The notes beneath the pieces are model-generated. The model had not been told where the DNA came from. It did not search any database and saw only the letters and a program-made list of their open reading frames with translations. A program made the translations under genes and the position numbers. Below are positions 19,370-29,162 of a stretch of DNA of 32,619 bases, in pieces (position 1 is the stretch's first letter; each line of letters opens with the position of its first letter). This DNA comes from Chara braunii (taxonomy: Eukaryota > Streptophyta > Charophyceae > Charales > Characeae), in the NCBI GenBank assembly GCA_003427395.1, contig BFEA01000123.1, forward strand, positions 1,011,696 through 1,044,314. Reading direction: 5' to 3'.

Positions 19370-19816
19370 CTAATCCCAAATATCCCTGACCTGCAAGACA
19401 CGTTTTTTAACCCAGGCCCTACCAAAACCTCCCGGGGTATCTGCTGCAGAGAAGGGACAGCCATTTGCCTGCAAAATCCTCTCATTATCGAATAACAGTT
19501 GATTTAGGATTTCTTGTTTCGTTGTTGGACCCTGACATCTGTTTGGTTTAATCTTGTTCCATGCACTGATGATGTTCCCCCACAGCTTTGATTTCGGCTT
19601 ACGAGCATAGAAGGAAGGCAGGAGCAAGCACAACCACACCTTGGTATGATCCTGGAGCTCCCACTCCCTTCCCAAAATGTATTCTGCAAATGGCATCCAG
19701 CTCTTTCGACCTGCTTCCATCATCTTTTCCACTGACCACTTGGATAGGAGGGCGTCATTTTGCTGGAAAGGGTCCAGCACACCCAGACCCCCTTCCTTCC
19801 TAGGGGTGGCTATCAC
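19370..19816 (-). pseudogene. LINE ORF2, connection region
   Basis: Same frame as the palm, after a stop. The phrase PRKEGGLGVLDPFQQNDALL is the widespread LINE post-RT motif (P-x-x-x-GGLG-x-x-D/N). A Trp-rich stretch (WKPKSKLWGN-like) follows. It ends at a stop near 19370; the sequence then resumes in frame. Confidence 0.75.
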
Positions 19817-19858
19817 CTCCCAGGCTACCTTAGATATGTAACCCTGCTCCGCCGTGGC

Positions 19859-20698
19859 TTATGGTTTCCATATGTACCTGCCTGCAGCATTTTTTATTCG
19901 TCGATATGACTTTTGACCCAGACGGTGCACCGACAACGGGAACCATAGCAGGGACAAAGCAGATACCGACAGAACCAACTCCCTTCCGAAGAGTGACAAG
20001 TAGTTGCGCCTCTCCCAGCTGGCAATGCGCCCGAGGACTTTGTCAGCCAAGATACCATCTTGAACCTCTGCACAATCGGACATGGAGACCTAAATTCCCA
20101 AGAATCTGTCTGCTGCATTAGCTGGTACCAACAGCAATCCCCAGTTAACACATAAAGCATGGGCAGGGTGTAGGAAATAAATAGACTTTTCCCCGTTAAT
20201 AGAGGCCTCAGATAGCACACAACACTCTTCTATCACATTTCTTAACTCAGACATACATTCAGGTACATTCTTACATGCTACAGTAGAGTCATCAGCTAGT
20301 GCTCCTCCCTTCCATTGGAAGGCGGGGGAGAGGCACAGTCCTTCAATTCTTTGATTGGTTCGAATATTGGCCATTAGGATTTCTAATTGGATGACGAATA
20401 TTAGCGGGGCTAAAGGACAACCCTGTCTCAGTGAGCGAGACAGTTGAAACTGCTCAGACTGTTTCCCATTCACTAGTACAGAGGCTGTTGCATTAACGTA
20501 CATCGTCCTAACCCAATTTCGAAATTGTGGTCCAAACCCCATGTGCCCGAGAGTGGTATTGACAAAGGCCCACTCAACCTTATCATATGCTTTCATCATG
20601 TTGAGCATGAGGATGGCCACGTTCCTTTTCTCAAGGCTTATGATTTCCAATGCTTGGACTGTCACTAAAATGTTATCGAAGATAGATCTCCCCTGCAC
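19859..20698 (-). pseudogene. LINE ORF2, RT palm and thumb
   Basis: Palm motifs are NMMKAYDKVEW (motif A), SLRQGCPLAPLIFVI (motif B) and ALADDSTVA (motif C, with the catalytic Asp pair). In motif A the usual first Asp of L-D-x-x-K-A-Y-D is Asn, so the catalytic triad is broken. A stop near 20084-20089 separates the palm from the thumb-like part that follows (ERRNYLSLFGRELVLSVSAL). Confidence 0.75.
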
Positions 20699-21410
20699 CT
20701 TGCTCTTTTCCTACCAATGAAGGGAGCACCAGGGCGAGTCTCAAGGCAAGAACCTTTGTTAATAATTTATAGAAGACATTCAAAACCGAAATCGGTCGCC
20801 AATTCCGGATTTCCTTCTTATCCCCTTTTTTATACATTAGGGATATCATTCCATTTACCAATCCTGGTGGCAGGGATCCTGATGTACGGGCCTTATTGAA
20901 GATCTCGCAAAAAAACGGACCAAAGGCATCCCATGCTGCAAGAAAGAATTCAATAGGCAGCCCATCAGGGCCTGGGCACTTGCCCTTGGCCATGTGTTTG
21001 ACCGCCCTCCTCACTTCTTCCAAAGAGATAGGGTCCTCTAGGTCCGCACCCATGCGAGGGGGTATCCGTTTTGAGTTACAGTCCCAGAAGGGATGGAACT
21101 CTGCTAGATTAGAATGGAAATTATCAAAGGGCCGCCTTGTAGAGACTATGTCCTGGAAGTATAGCATTGCATATCTGCAGAGATTTTCTGTGTCTGTTGC
21201 CAACGTGTCGTTGATGGCAAAAGGATGAGCAAGCTCACGCATAACAGGTCTGACTTTACTCGGAATAAGGGAGCGGAAGGTCTCCTTTGTCATCCTATCA
21301 TTACCCAAAATGCCTTTTACTCGAAGTCATTCCTGCCAATTAGCCTGCTTGCTGATTTCCAATTCTTCCCACTCTGCCAATGTTGCAGTCCTTGTGACTC
21401 ACCAATGATA
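20673..21410 (-). pseudogene. LINE ORF2, pre-RT and RT fingers
   Basis: It begins within a Trp/Gln-rich helix (SKQANWQE), followed by a TGA near 21327, then an open stretch. Recognisable LINE RT motifs are the KGKCPGPDGLPIEFF block (fingers) and NWRPISVLNVFYKLLTKVLA, the classic LINE motif with R-P-I-S/L. Near 20690 the frame shifts into the next part. Confidence 0.75.
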
Positions 21411-21559
21411 TTCAAGAAAGGGATCAGACCCATCATATGCATCTGACTGTTCTATTATCGGGGTCAGTTGATTTTCTTTCCAACTTCTGGCAGAAACTTT
21501 CATTCTTGAAAATTCAATCATTCCTTCTCATAAATCTGTCTTCCCGTCCAAATTAATCC
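21411..21559. other. Junction between two LINE fragments
   Basis: No gene seen. It joins the minus-strand LINE and the plus-strand LINE scrap. Confidence 0.4.
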
Positions 21560-21752
21560 TGCAAAACATTAGAACACATTTTCCTACAATGCCCAGGGGC
21601 GGTATGTCTATGGCGCTGGTGGGATAGGATCTGGAACCAGACTGAGACCTCATTACCATGGCCATGAAACTCGAAAGCCCTTCTCCTAGAAGCATGGTTT
21701 CCACCCTGTGAAGATAATTTCACAACAAATCTATTTACAATTGGGAGAAGAG
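21560..21752 (+). pseudogene. LINE C-terminal scrap (zf-RVT), cut by LTR C
   Basis: The plus-strand reading CKTLEHIFLQCPGAVCLWRW is the zf-RVT pattern (E-x-x-H-I-F-x-x-C-P and Trp residues). One TGA lies in the frame. The coding similarity stops exactly where LTR C begins (21753), so the Ty3 element inserted into an old LINE copy. It is a different copy from the neighbouring minus-strand LINE, since both contain this domain. Confidence 0.6.
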
Positions 21753-22516
21753 TGTGACGAACCACTTCCCGACCCCGTGCTATCTTTCGTACCCCTTTTT
21801 GCTTGTATCATACCAACCCCATAAAAACCCCGTTTCGTTTTCTTGATTTTGGGTACCTCGTTCTTGGTTCCCATCTTTCGGAAAGCTTTTTCGACTCCCG
21901 GGTTCTGCTTTTCCTTTCTGCAATTCGAGAAATACATAGGAAATTACGTGCGCCTTAGCGAGCGCACTGGGAATTGGGCTCGGCAGTTGGGAATTCCGGG
22001 ATAAGCGGAACCTCGACGTGTCCTTTTCGTGTGTGTGAATGTTCTTGGTCGCATCGGGGAAAACTCTCGGAATTTTGTGCGAATACGAATAGGCATAGGA
22101 TTTTCTTTTCCCGCGTCGCTCTTTCGCGCGCGGATATGGTGATTTCAATTTTGAATTAGGCTGTCACTGTTTCGGTGCCTTTTTCTCTCTTTTTGTTGAC
22201 GGCGCCGCGCATGCAAAGCTTTCTCCTCTTTGTCCCCCGCATCGCTCCCTCCCGCGCTCCTTTCCCCTTCTCCCTCCTCTTTCTCTCGCCCCGTAACTGT
22301 TTTCTTTCTCTCTCTCCCTCTCCCACCTTGCTCTCTGCGCGCCCCTTTTCCTCTCTTGATCATCTGAATCTTGGACCCGTCTTACGCCACTTCTCGCACC
22401 TTTTCTCCCCTCATCCTCTGAGTCTGGCGCACTACGCCCAGTCGATCCATCGATAACTCCCAATCCCGAATCAGGTGCATGGATCAATAGAACCTTCCTA
22501 TTGCGCGGCGAATCTA

Positions 22517-22660
22517 ATTGGTTGAACCTTGAGTTTCGAGGGATCAACATGGCGTTCGTAGAGCATTCTTCTCAAAGTCTTCTCCTCCTGGTTCTCCTCT
22601 TACACCTCAGCTTTCCCGTCACTTTTCCCCCCTTCTATCTCCCCTGTCGCAACTATAAAA
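22517..22660 (+). promoter_or_regulatory. Core promoter of LTR C (CCAAT and TATA boxes)
   Basis: ATTGG at 22517-22521 (reverse CCAAT) and CTATAAAA at 22653-22660. Both are conserved in LTRs A and B with the same spacing. The predicted start is ~22690. Confidence 0.65.
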
Positions 22661-22719
22661 CCCGCAAGCGTGTCCGCAAATCTCTCTTACGTTCTCGACT
22701 CTCAAGCCAGCATCCGGGA

Positions 22720-22914
22720 AGAAGTGGCTAGGCAGAGTGTTTGGTGCGAGTCAAAAAGTCCTGTCGGGTTGACGATAGGCTGGCCGGTTGCACGCTCGAT
22801 CGCCACGACGGACTGTGGGATCGGGGCGAACCGTGTCGGGTCTACGACAGCGGGGTGACGATCGCAGTGGTGGGAGTTAGCACACAACGGTCGGGATCGT
22901 CGGTGCGGGTATGA
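22720..22914 (+). other. Conserved LTR leader segment (copy C)
   Basis: It matches B (13093-13284) in long blocks such as ACGATAGGCTGGCCGGTTGC, with differences falling without regard to codon position. It is probably structured 5' leader RNA and not coding. Confidence 0.45.
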
Positions 22915-23692
22915 GGATTGGGGATTGGAGTTGAGTGAGTGATTGGCCCGGGGCCATACTGGAATTAACGACGAATGCGCCTTTGTTGTTGCGGATCTTT
23001 CTCTCTGACAACGCTGAACTTCCTTCTTTTGGGTTACGTCATCTCCTATCTCGCCTCTCCCCCCTCCCCCCCCTTTTTCCCTTCTCCTCTATCTTTGAAC
23101 AATGATGTGTCTCGATGCTTCTCTCCTTCTCCCTCTCTTCTGGATAAGAGTGAATCTGCATGCTTTCCTTGCGTGAAAGAACTTCTTCCGAAACTCTGCG
23201 ATTAGTTTCCTGGGTAATCCTCCTGCACAAGGACCCCGCCTTCTTGTCTTGTGAATGGGATGCATGTGTACTGTGCAAGCAATCCATCTTTTCATGTGCA
23301 TGGCTTATTTTTCGCATCTTCCACAGTGAATGAATGTATGGAAATGCGCGTCTCTTTGGCGTTGATTAGACGATTGTCGTCGGGATTTCGTCCGAGAATG
23401 CAAGAGTGTTAAGATCTGTAGCTCTGAATGCACTGCGCATGCCATCTGCCTTATGCTGTCCGACATCAGCAGCCGAACCACGAGGCGGCCTCGAGAAACA
23501 AGGCGCCTGGGATCAACGTCGCGCTGGCTCACTAAAACTGAGTCGCGGATCGGTCCCTCAGTTATATGCATGATCAAGCTGCTGAAGTGTCTTCTCTCTC
23601 CCTCTCTCGTGTTAAAGGGATTGATTGTGAGTTGTGCGAGTGTTTTCTTTTCTTTTGATGAGGACGTCACGAGGTCTTTGCAATTGATTGAC

Positions 23693-24231
23693 ATGTGGAT
23701 GGACAAACACCCTTCGATCGGGCACCAACCTCCTGCACCTCCCGCCTCAACACGACCTTTTCCCTACAACGAGGAAAGGACACGTGTATGCGAGTGGGAC
23801 ATATGAGAAGCTGTCGCACAGATCGGCGGGCAATACTACTTCCCTCCGGCCAACCGCTGTTCAGGGTTTGTAGAGGCTGGGTTTGTCATTATCGATACGC
23901 ACTTCCCACCTTACTCGATATTGTTGTCATTCAACGAGTTGATCGTCATCCCGTGGACGGCAGTAGAACCCCACTGGCCGCGCACTCTATGCACCGAATG
24001 CCAGCGTTTTGAGCGCTACGAATCCAGGGGTTTCCACTACCGTGTGCGGAGTGAAGACGAGCATAAAGAAAGAGCTACGCGACAGAGACCATCCATGTCG
24101 GACTCGAAACTGACCATCGAACGACGACGAGATTTGATACGAAAACGAGACAGCGGAGCGTGCCAAAGCCTTTTCGTTCTAAACGACGGGCTGTAGCTCG
24201 GTGGGGAACCCGACAATACTTTTTGGATTGA
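23693..24231 (+). CDS. LTR-encoded ORF, copy C (unknown protein)
   Basis: It begins ATG-TGG (MWMDKHPSIGHQPPAPP) and runs through ERTRVCEWD, GQYYFPPANRCSGFVEAGF, FNELIVIPWTAVEPHWP, TLCTECQRFERYES and DEHKERATRQRPS to the shared end QYFLD-stop. Breaks are a TGA at 23804-23806, where B has CGA (Arg), and a small frameshift near 24150 after RKRD. By my hand count C and B differ by 17 synonymous and 4 nonsynonymous changes over the 49 codons after that TGA, and by about 30 versus 11 over ~112 codons. The predicted protein is ~180 residues, rich in Arg and Glu at the C-terminus, with one CxxC. I find no signal peptide or membrane segment. No known family recognised. Confidence 0.65.
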
Positions 24232-24450
24232 ATTTGGATTTTTCTCTTTTCGCGTCGTGCCCGCGCGCGCATTCCGCGACGCGCGAAAGAAATGGACTTG
24301 CTTCATTGGACCAACACGGGGGATTTTAGTTCCATCTGTGTCCCCACACTCAGTTTTCAAAAATCCTTGGCGCATTCCATCTTGCCGTTTTTCTAGGCCT
24401 TTTTCCGCACGCCTAACACTCTGAACGAAAGACAGCACAGGGTGTGAGGT

Positions 24451-24463
24451 TGGTATCGAAGCC
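24451..24463 (+). promoter_or_regulatory. Primer binding site of element C
   Basis: TGGTATCGAAGCC, two bases from the plant initiator-Met PBS TGGTATCAGAGCC and one base from element A. It is immediately followed by the palindromic GACACGTGTCGG, which A shares. Confidence 0.7.
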
Positions 24464-24586
24464 GACACGTGTCGGTTCTGATGATAGTAAGTCGAACTGG
24501 CGAGAGGTAGGAGAGACCCTCAACTAGTTCGTCGGGATCGCCTCGTGACCCGGTCTCGGTCTGGTGCGGCTGCACCCGCGACACCA

Positions 24587-25686
24587 ATGGTGGACGGTAC
24601 TAGGGTGATCGTTAGCATCCCCGCCCCTTTCCCTTCTTCCCTAATCATATCCATCCCAAGGCGTGGCTGGAAGCTGTAGAAGCTCAAAACTACAGCGCAA
24701 CCGATCTTCCTCGCGTTTTGACATTGCTACTCCAAAATACGTCGCATGACTGGTTTAAAAAACATACGTGGGTAGATTGGGATACTTTCAAGCAAGCCTT
24801 CTTGGCTCGATTCGATACGGTCAGTAAAGATGCCGCCTGGTACGTGCTCGAAAATCGGCCACAAGGACCAGGGGAATTGTTGCCCAATTTCGTCGATCGA
24901 TTTCAAACCACGCTGGACAAATCTGGGCGAGACGAGAAATCCTCTTGAGATTTGTTCATCGATCATGTACGAAGTCCGACATTGAAAGGCAAACTGCAGA
25001 AAAAGGTCCCGCCGCAAACACACCAGTTATCAGCTATCATCGCTAAAGCGTTGGAATTGGACCTGGCTGATACAGAAAAGTATATCAGCCAGGGAGACGA
25101 AGACATTACAGATACCATACGGGATGTAACGGCTAAAAGGCGATCATGGCTGCAGGCGGTCGAACGGTTTTATCCCCGCCCCGACCATGACCTTCCCGGC
25201 GGGATCGTTTCCGATATCCCGCCTGCTTCTTCTTCCTCTCCCCCGGTGAATCAATCGATCGCAGCCGTTAAAAGCGGAATCTCAGCCGAACCCCCCTCGC
25301 CGGCCATAACCAACTTACACCTTGCCCAGATGATCCATACGGCCACTACCAAGCAGTCCGAATGGATGAGCAACCTGATCCAAATGCAGGTCGCTCACAT
25401 GGAACGAATGGAACAAATAATGAGTAGGCTAATCAAGCCTAACCCGGCCTCTGCTCGGTCGGCCCCCGCATCATTTCCACTCTTACGTGCCTCGCCTGCC
25501 CCAAGGTACGCCCCTCAGTTCCCTCACCTAGCCAATCCAGCAGGAAAGATCGAGTGTTTTAACTGCAAACAGCCCGGACATTTCGCCCGAGACTGCCCGC
25601 AGCCAAAACGTAGTCAGGCTCCGCCTGCGGCGGCCCCCGTGACCATGAATCAGGGACGAGTGGCCGCTTTGATGGATAAAGCCTAG
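24587..25686 (+). pseudogene. Ty3/gypsy Gag, element C (frameshift and one TGA)
   Basis: Gag starts at the ATG at 24587, equivalent to the start in element A. A frameshift lies between about 24620 and 24640, after which the frame runs to 25686 with one TGA at 24946-24948. The core includes ELLPNFVDRFQTTLDKSGR (retrotransposon Gag), KLQKKVPPQTHQLSAIIAKA and ITNLHLAQMIHTATTKQSEW. It ends with a zinc knuckle, CFNCKQPGHFARDC (perfect C-x2-C-x4-H-x4-C), then proline/alanine-rich residues. It would coat the RNA and assemble the particle. A TAG at 25684-25686 ends it, with the pol frame continuing in register, so Gag-Pol was probably one frame originally. Confidence 0.85.
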
Positions 25687-25698
25687 GGAGGAGAACTC

Positions 25699-26217
25699 GT
25701 GGCTTATGCCCCAGAGGAGCCTTCCCCCTCGACGACAATGGCGTCGACATCACGAGCTTCTCCCTCTGACGCTGCGGACGTGGTCGATCCACTCGAATAT
25801 CTTCATCTTGCAGGGATGGTCGGAGCAATCCGATCGGCCCCTGATGATCTCGAATGGGTCGATCGGGAATCCAATCCTGATCCGCAGTTCCGAACAGGAG
25901 AGATTGACGTGCTACGAGCAGTCAAACAACTGGATATTCGTGTTTCGATCCCGGTGGGACATCTCCTCACCATATCTGAAGCGGCGAATGATAAGCTTTT
26001 ACAACATTGCCAGAAAAATCAAAAGCGCTTCACCTATCAGCGCATACAACGAATGTTAAAGAAGAAGGAAGGAAACGAGGAAGTGGCACAACCCCAACCC
26101 GAAGCCGGCGAACCTGAGGCCGCACGAATAGCAGCGATCTCTTTAGTAGGGAAAGATCACTTCGTACGAGCTCGGCTGGTGCTATGGAAAAGTGCGGAGT
26201 GTGATTGCGAGATTTAG
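25699..26217 (+). pseudogene. Gag-protease linker region, element C
   Basis: 172 codons in the same frame as Gag and protease. The text GEIDVLRAVKQLDIRVSIPV and LLQHCQKNQKRFTYQRI is typical of the pre-protease segment in plant Ty3 polyproteins. TAG at 26215-26217 interrupts it just before the protease. No catalytic motif. Confidence 0.65.
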
Positions 26218-28029
26218 GGCAAGCTGTTTAACGCCCTTATCGACACAGGGTCTCCTGCAGTAGCCATATCATTAGACACTGTCAGAAAGACGGGACGACT
26301 CAGATCCATTCTTCCTCAATCTGGCAAAGACAATTATGTCTCCGCCGACGAGGAAACAATGAATATCGTAGGCATTATTGAAAACGTGGTTGTAAAGGTT
26401 GGACGAGTACACGTCCTCGTTAACGCGCTCGTGATAGATGTGCGCTCCTATTCTGTACTATTAGGATTGCCTTGGGCGATGGCGGTGGGCGCACGATTGC
26501 ATTTCGATTCGAAACAACCGGTGCTCACTCAAACTGGGGGAAAGCCTCAAACTGTTCCTTTGCGGATTTCCACCCGGACGATAAAACGAACCCCTAACTC
26601 GGCCCAAATAGAGATGATTAGATACATCAATCCCGAGGAGTGTTCTTCCTCGGATATTGATAGTGGAGCCAAGGAACAGGAATGCGAAGAAGAGCTGCCT
26701 AGCGAAGATGAATGGAAGCACCTGGTTGAACTTTTCAAACACGAAATTCCCGAAGAATTCCAAGTGTGCCCCGACCCTGCTCGGAGCTTCCACGTGCCTC
26801 CGATAACTCAAGTTAGTCCTTCGGTCCTGCTTGGGGAACCTATATTACAAGTATCTGACCTGGCCGATGATTCGGAACCCCCTTGCACCTTGTACGAAGG
26901 AGCTCTCTCCTTACGAACACGTTATCAGCAAACGAAACAATATCTGGATGTTTCTGTTTTTCCGCCCAGAATGTTACTAACGACAGGAGCCACCATCGCT
27001 TTGATTAAACAAGAGGCGGAAACACCGGTAAGTGATGTACCTGATCTGATGCAGGAAATGACGGATCTAACGGGGCTAACTGTGAAACCGACCTCGGTTG
27101 GTTCGGAGACTGATGCTGAAACTAAAGAAACAGAGATGATTAGCCCTGCTAAGTCCCAGATGATAGCAACGGTCTTCTTTGTTCGCACCAGTAGTCCCGT
27201 TTTCTCTAGTGTCTATGATCGACGGGAACGGCCAGTTGATTGGGTCGATCTGCCCCTTAAGATTTCTAGGGAATCAACAATTACACTACCAAGTCACGTT
27301 CCCGCGAAACTTCAAAAGTCGTTAATCTGTGTGTTAAATGGTTACGCAGAAGTATTGAGCATACACGATAATGACATCGGCTTAACTAATGTGATCGAGC
27401 ATGCCATTCTCACGGGAGACCATCCACCCATTAGCTGCGTTCCTTACCCATACTCGTCAGCTCAAAGAGCGGCCGCTTTTCAGCGGATTAAAGAATTTGA
27501 AGCTAATGGATGGATCGAACCCGCCATAGGTCCCTGGTCTTTTCCCGTAGTAATCGTGCCTAAAAAGGCCGGAGGGATTCGCATTTGCATCGATTATCGA
27601 AATTTGAATGATATCACGATCAAAGATGTGTACCCCTTCCCCCGGATTTATGAGTTGTTGGATGCGATTGGGAGTGCTCAAATTTTCCGCAAGTTTGATG
27701 TTCGCCATGGGTTCCATCATCTTCTCGTTCGAGAAGAAGATCGTCCGAAAACAGCGTTTGTACTTTTCGAGGGCACGTGGCAGTGGATTCGATGTCCGAT
27801 GAGTATCTGCAATGCCCCCGCGACCTTTCAACGGGCCATGAACATGGTTTTTCATAATTTCGTGAGAAAGACTCGTTTGGCACTGAGCATCATCAACTAC
27901 TGCGTGATTGTGTACATGGATGATATCTTGGTGTATTCGAGTTCCTACGAGGGACACGTGCAGCACATCGAATGGACACTGCACGCATTACGAGACGCGG
28001 GCTTCAAGGTGGCGCTTGAGAAGTGTTAA
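26218..28029 (+). CDS. Ty3/gypsy protease and reverse transcriptase, element C
   Basis: The aspartic protease motif LIDTGSPAVAIS sits at about 26237-26272, the DTG being 26242-26250. The retropepsin second half follows (YSVLLGLPWAMAV). A variable acidic linker leads to the RT: FPVVIVPKKAGGIRICIDYR (fingers), KFDVRHGFHHLLV with the motif-A Asp, CNAPATFQRAMNMVF (motif B), and IVYMDDILVYSS with the catalytic YMDD at 27913-27924. The protease matures the polyprotein and RT copies the genomic RNA. The long open part runs 26359-28029 and stops at TAA 28027-28029, inside the usual LEKC-x-F motif; the frame then continues. Confidence 0.9.
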   Translation, partial: GKLFNALIDTGSPAVAISLDTVRKTGRLRSILPQSGKDNYVSADEETMNIVGIIENVVVKVGRVHVLVNALVIDVRSYSVLLGLPWAMAVGARLHFDSKQPVLTQTGGKPQTVPLRISTRTIKRTPNSAQIEMIRYINPEECSSSDIDSGAKEQECEEELPSEDEWKHLVELFKHEIPEEFQVCPDPARSFHVPPITQVSPSVLLGEPILQVSDLADDSEPPCTLYEGALSLRTRYQQTKQYLDVSVFPPRMLLTTGATIALIKQEAETPVSDVPDLMQEMTDLTGLTVKPTSVGSETDAETKETEMISPAKSQMIATVFFVRTSSPVFSSVYDRRERPVDWVDLPLKISRESTITLPSHVPAKLQKSLICVLNGYAEVLSIHDNDIGLTNVIEHAILTGDHPPISCVPYPYSSAQRAAAFQRIKEFEANGWIEPAIGPWSFPVVIVPKKAGGIRICIDYRNLNDITIKDVYPFPRIYELLDAIGSAQIFRKFDVRHGFHHLLVREEDRPKTAFVLFEGTWQWIRCPMSICNAPATFQRAMNMVFHNFVRKTRLALSIINYCVIVYMDDILVYSSSYEGHVQHIEWTLHALRDAGFKVALEKC

Positions 28030-28811
28030 TTTTTTCTCACCACCATTTCCTTTCTAGGGCACGTGGTGACAGACAAGGGACTCCAGTCGGAGCCACAGAA
28101 GGTGGCAACTGTCAGGGATGCGCCGGTGCCTACAACTATCACGCAAGTTTGCGCCTTTCTGGGCCTGGCCTCGTACTACCGAAGATTTATCAAGGGCTTC
28201 GCAGCAATTGCGGGACCCCTCACGAATCTGCTGCGCAAAGATTAGCCGTTGATCTGGACGCCGGAATGCAATCAAGCGTTTTCCAAACTCAAGGCCGCTC
28301 TCATTTCGGCTCTGGTCCTTATAAGACCGGACCCCGAAAAACCTTTTGTTCTCATCACAAACTGACAGCCAGAGGCAATTTCGGCGATCCTTGCCAAGGT
28401 GGGACCAAGCGGACTGAGAGTGTGGTGGAGTATGCCTCCAAATCGGTGCCTGCTTGCAAGCGCAACTACGCCGCTCCAACGGGGGAATGCTACGCGGCTC
28501 TCTGGGGAATCAGCCACTTTCGCGCTTACCTGTACGGGCGGAAGTTCACCTTGGTAACTGATCATGAGCCCCTGTTGGCTCTGAAGAAATCGAAGGATTA
28601 CTCTGGCATGATCGGGCGATGGGCAACAGTGCTGCAGAGCATGGACTTTGACATTCGTCATCGGAAGCACGAGAGACACGGGAATGCGGACGCACTGACA
28701 CGACTGCACCGACCCGAGAAAGTTCCGAAGAGTGAGGAGGTGATTCTGTGGAACGAACCTGAACATGAGATCGGACCTCGGTACGACCAAGTGGAGATCT
28801 TATCGAAGCAG
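28030..28811 (+). pseudogene. Ty3/gypsy RT thumb and RNase H, element C
   Basis: After the TAA the original frame carries ISFLGHVVTDKG and FLGLASYYRRFIKGFAAIAG (thumb/connection), interrupted by TAG 28243-28245 and TGA 28363-28365. The frame then shifts (about 28370-28420) to VVEYASKSV, GECYAALWGISHFRAYLYG, LVTDHEPLLAL and HERHGNADALTRL, which are the RNase H core with its DH and NADALSR-type end. RNase H degrades the RNA of the RNA-DNA hybrid. It ends at TGA 28812-28814 after ILSKQ. Confidence 0.85.
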
Positions 28812-28874
28812 TGAGTGACACGAGGACTAATTGGTCTGTTCTACCCTCTCTGCATCCCTTCCTTCTCTGTCATC

Positions 28875-29162
28875 ATGGCTACCCCACTTGACTCCGCAAC
28901 CCCTTCCTCTCCTACGAATTCTGCCCCTCTCACATCCTCAGCTTTCTTTGCCACCCTCCCTGATAAATTCTGTTATTTTTGCACGTGCATTGCACGGGTC
29001 TATGGGGTCGACTGTCATCCCTTCGAAACCGGGTTTGTCGACTGAGTAGAATGTGCCATGTGTGTCAATCGTGCGCACAGGGCCTGCGTTCGATATCGGA
29101 CGAATAGCAAGGAATGAAGGTGCCCCCTGTGTAGAACGAACAAACTCCCCATGGAGGTTTGA
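28875..29162 (+). pseudogene. C4HC3 (PHD/RING-like) zinc-finger segment between RNase H and integrase
   Basis: In the integrase frame, an ATG with a good start context (ATCATGGCT) opens a Ser/Thr/Pro-rich lead. It is followed by CYFC, then CAMC, then H-R-A-C and then CPLC. The spacing is C-x2-C-x22-C-x2-C-x4-H-x2-C-x10-C-x2-C (28971-29132), which fits the C4HC3 logic of PHD or RINGv fingers, though the last spacer is a little short for classical PHD. Three TGA codons interrupt it (29043, 29115, 29160). It is distinct from the integrase HHCC zinc site, which follows. Possible roles are chromatin reading for target choice or protein binding. Confidence 0.55.

Larger units (their letters stand above)
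18207..21410 (-). mobile_element. LINE (non-LTR retrotransposon), decayed ORF2 region
   Basis: A minus-strand LINE with plant-type RT and a C-terminal zinc knuckle. Coding similarity can be followed from about 21410 to 18207 across one frameshift (near 20690), several stops, and a frameshift near the C-terminus (about 18350). The apurinic endonuclease domain, ORF1 and the 5' end are missing, typical of 5' truncation. No clear poly(A) or target duplication was identified. Confidence 0.8.
21753..24450 (+). mobile_element. 5' LTR of element C
   Basis: 2698 bases starting TGTGACGAACC. Inferred zones: U3 to about 22690 (pyrimidine-rich at 22170-22440), then R/U5 of ~1.76 kb. It includes CCAAT and TATA boxes, the conserved leader and the LTR ORF. 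At its right end C and A run straight into the PBS after GTGAGGT, whereas solo LTR B has 11 further bases ending TCACA, so the exact 3' LTR end is ambiguous. Confidence 0.8.

Noticed and set aside
22720-22914. Second LTR-encoded protein (~60-70 residues)
   Set aside because: It is open in B and C, but the B/C differences are 11 nonsynonymous to 2 synonymous and copy A has stops, so it behaves as non-coding.
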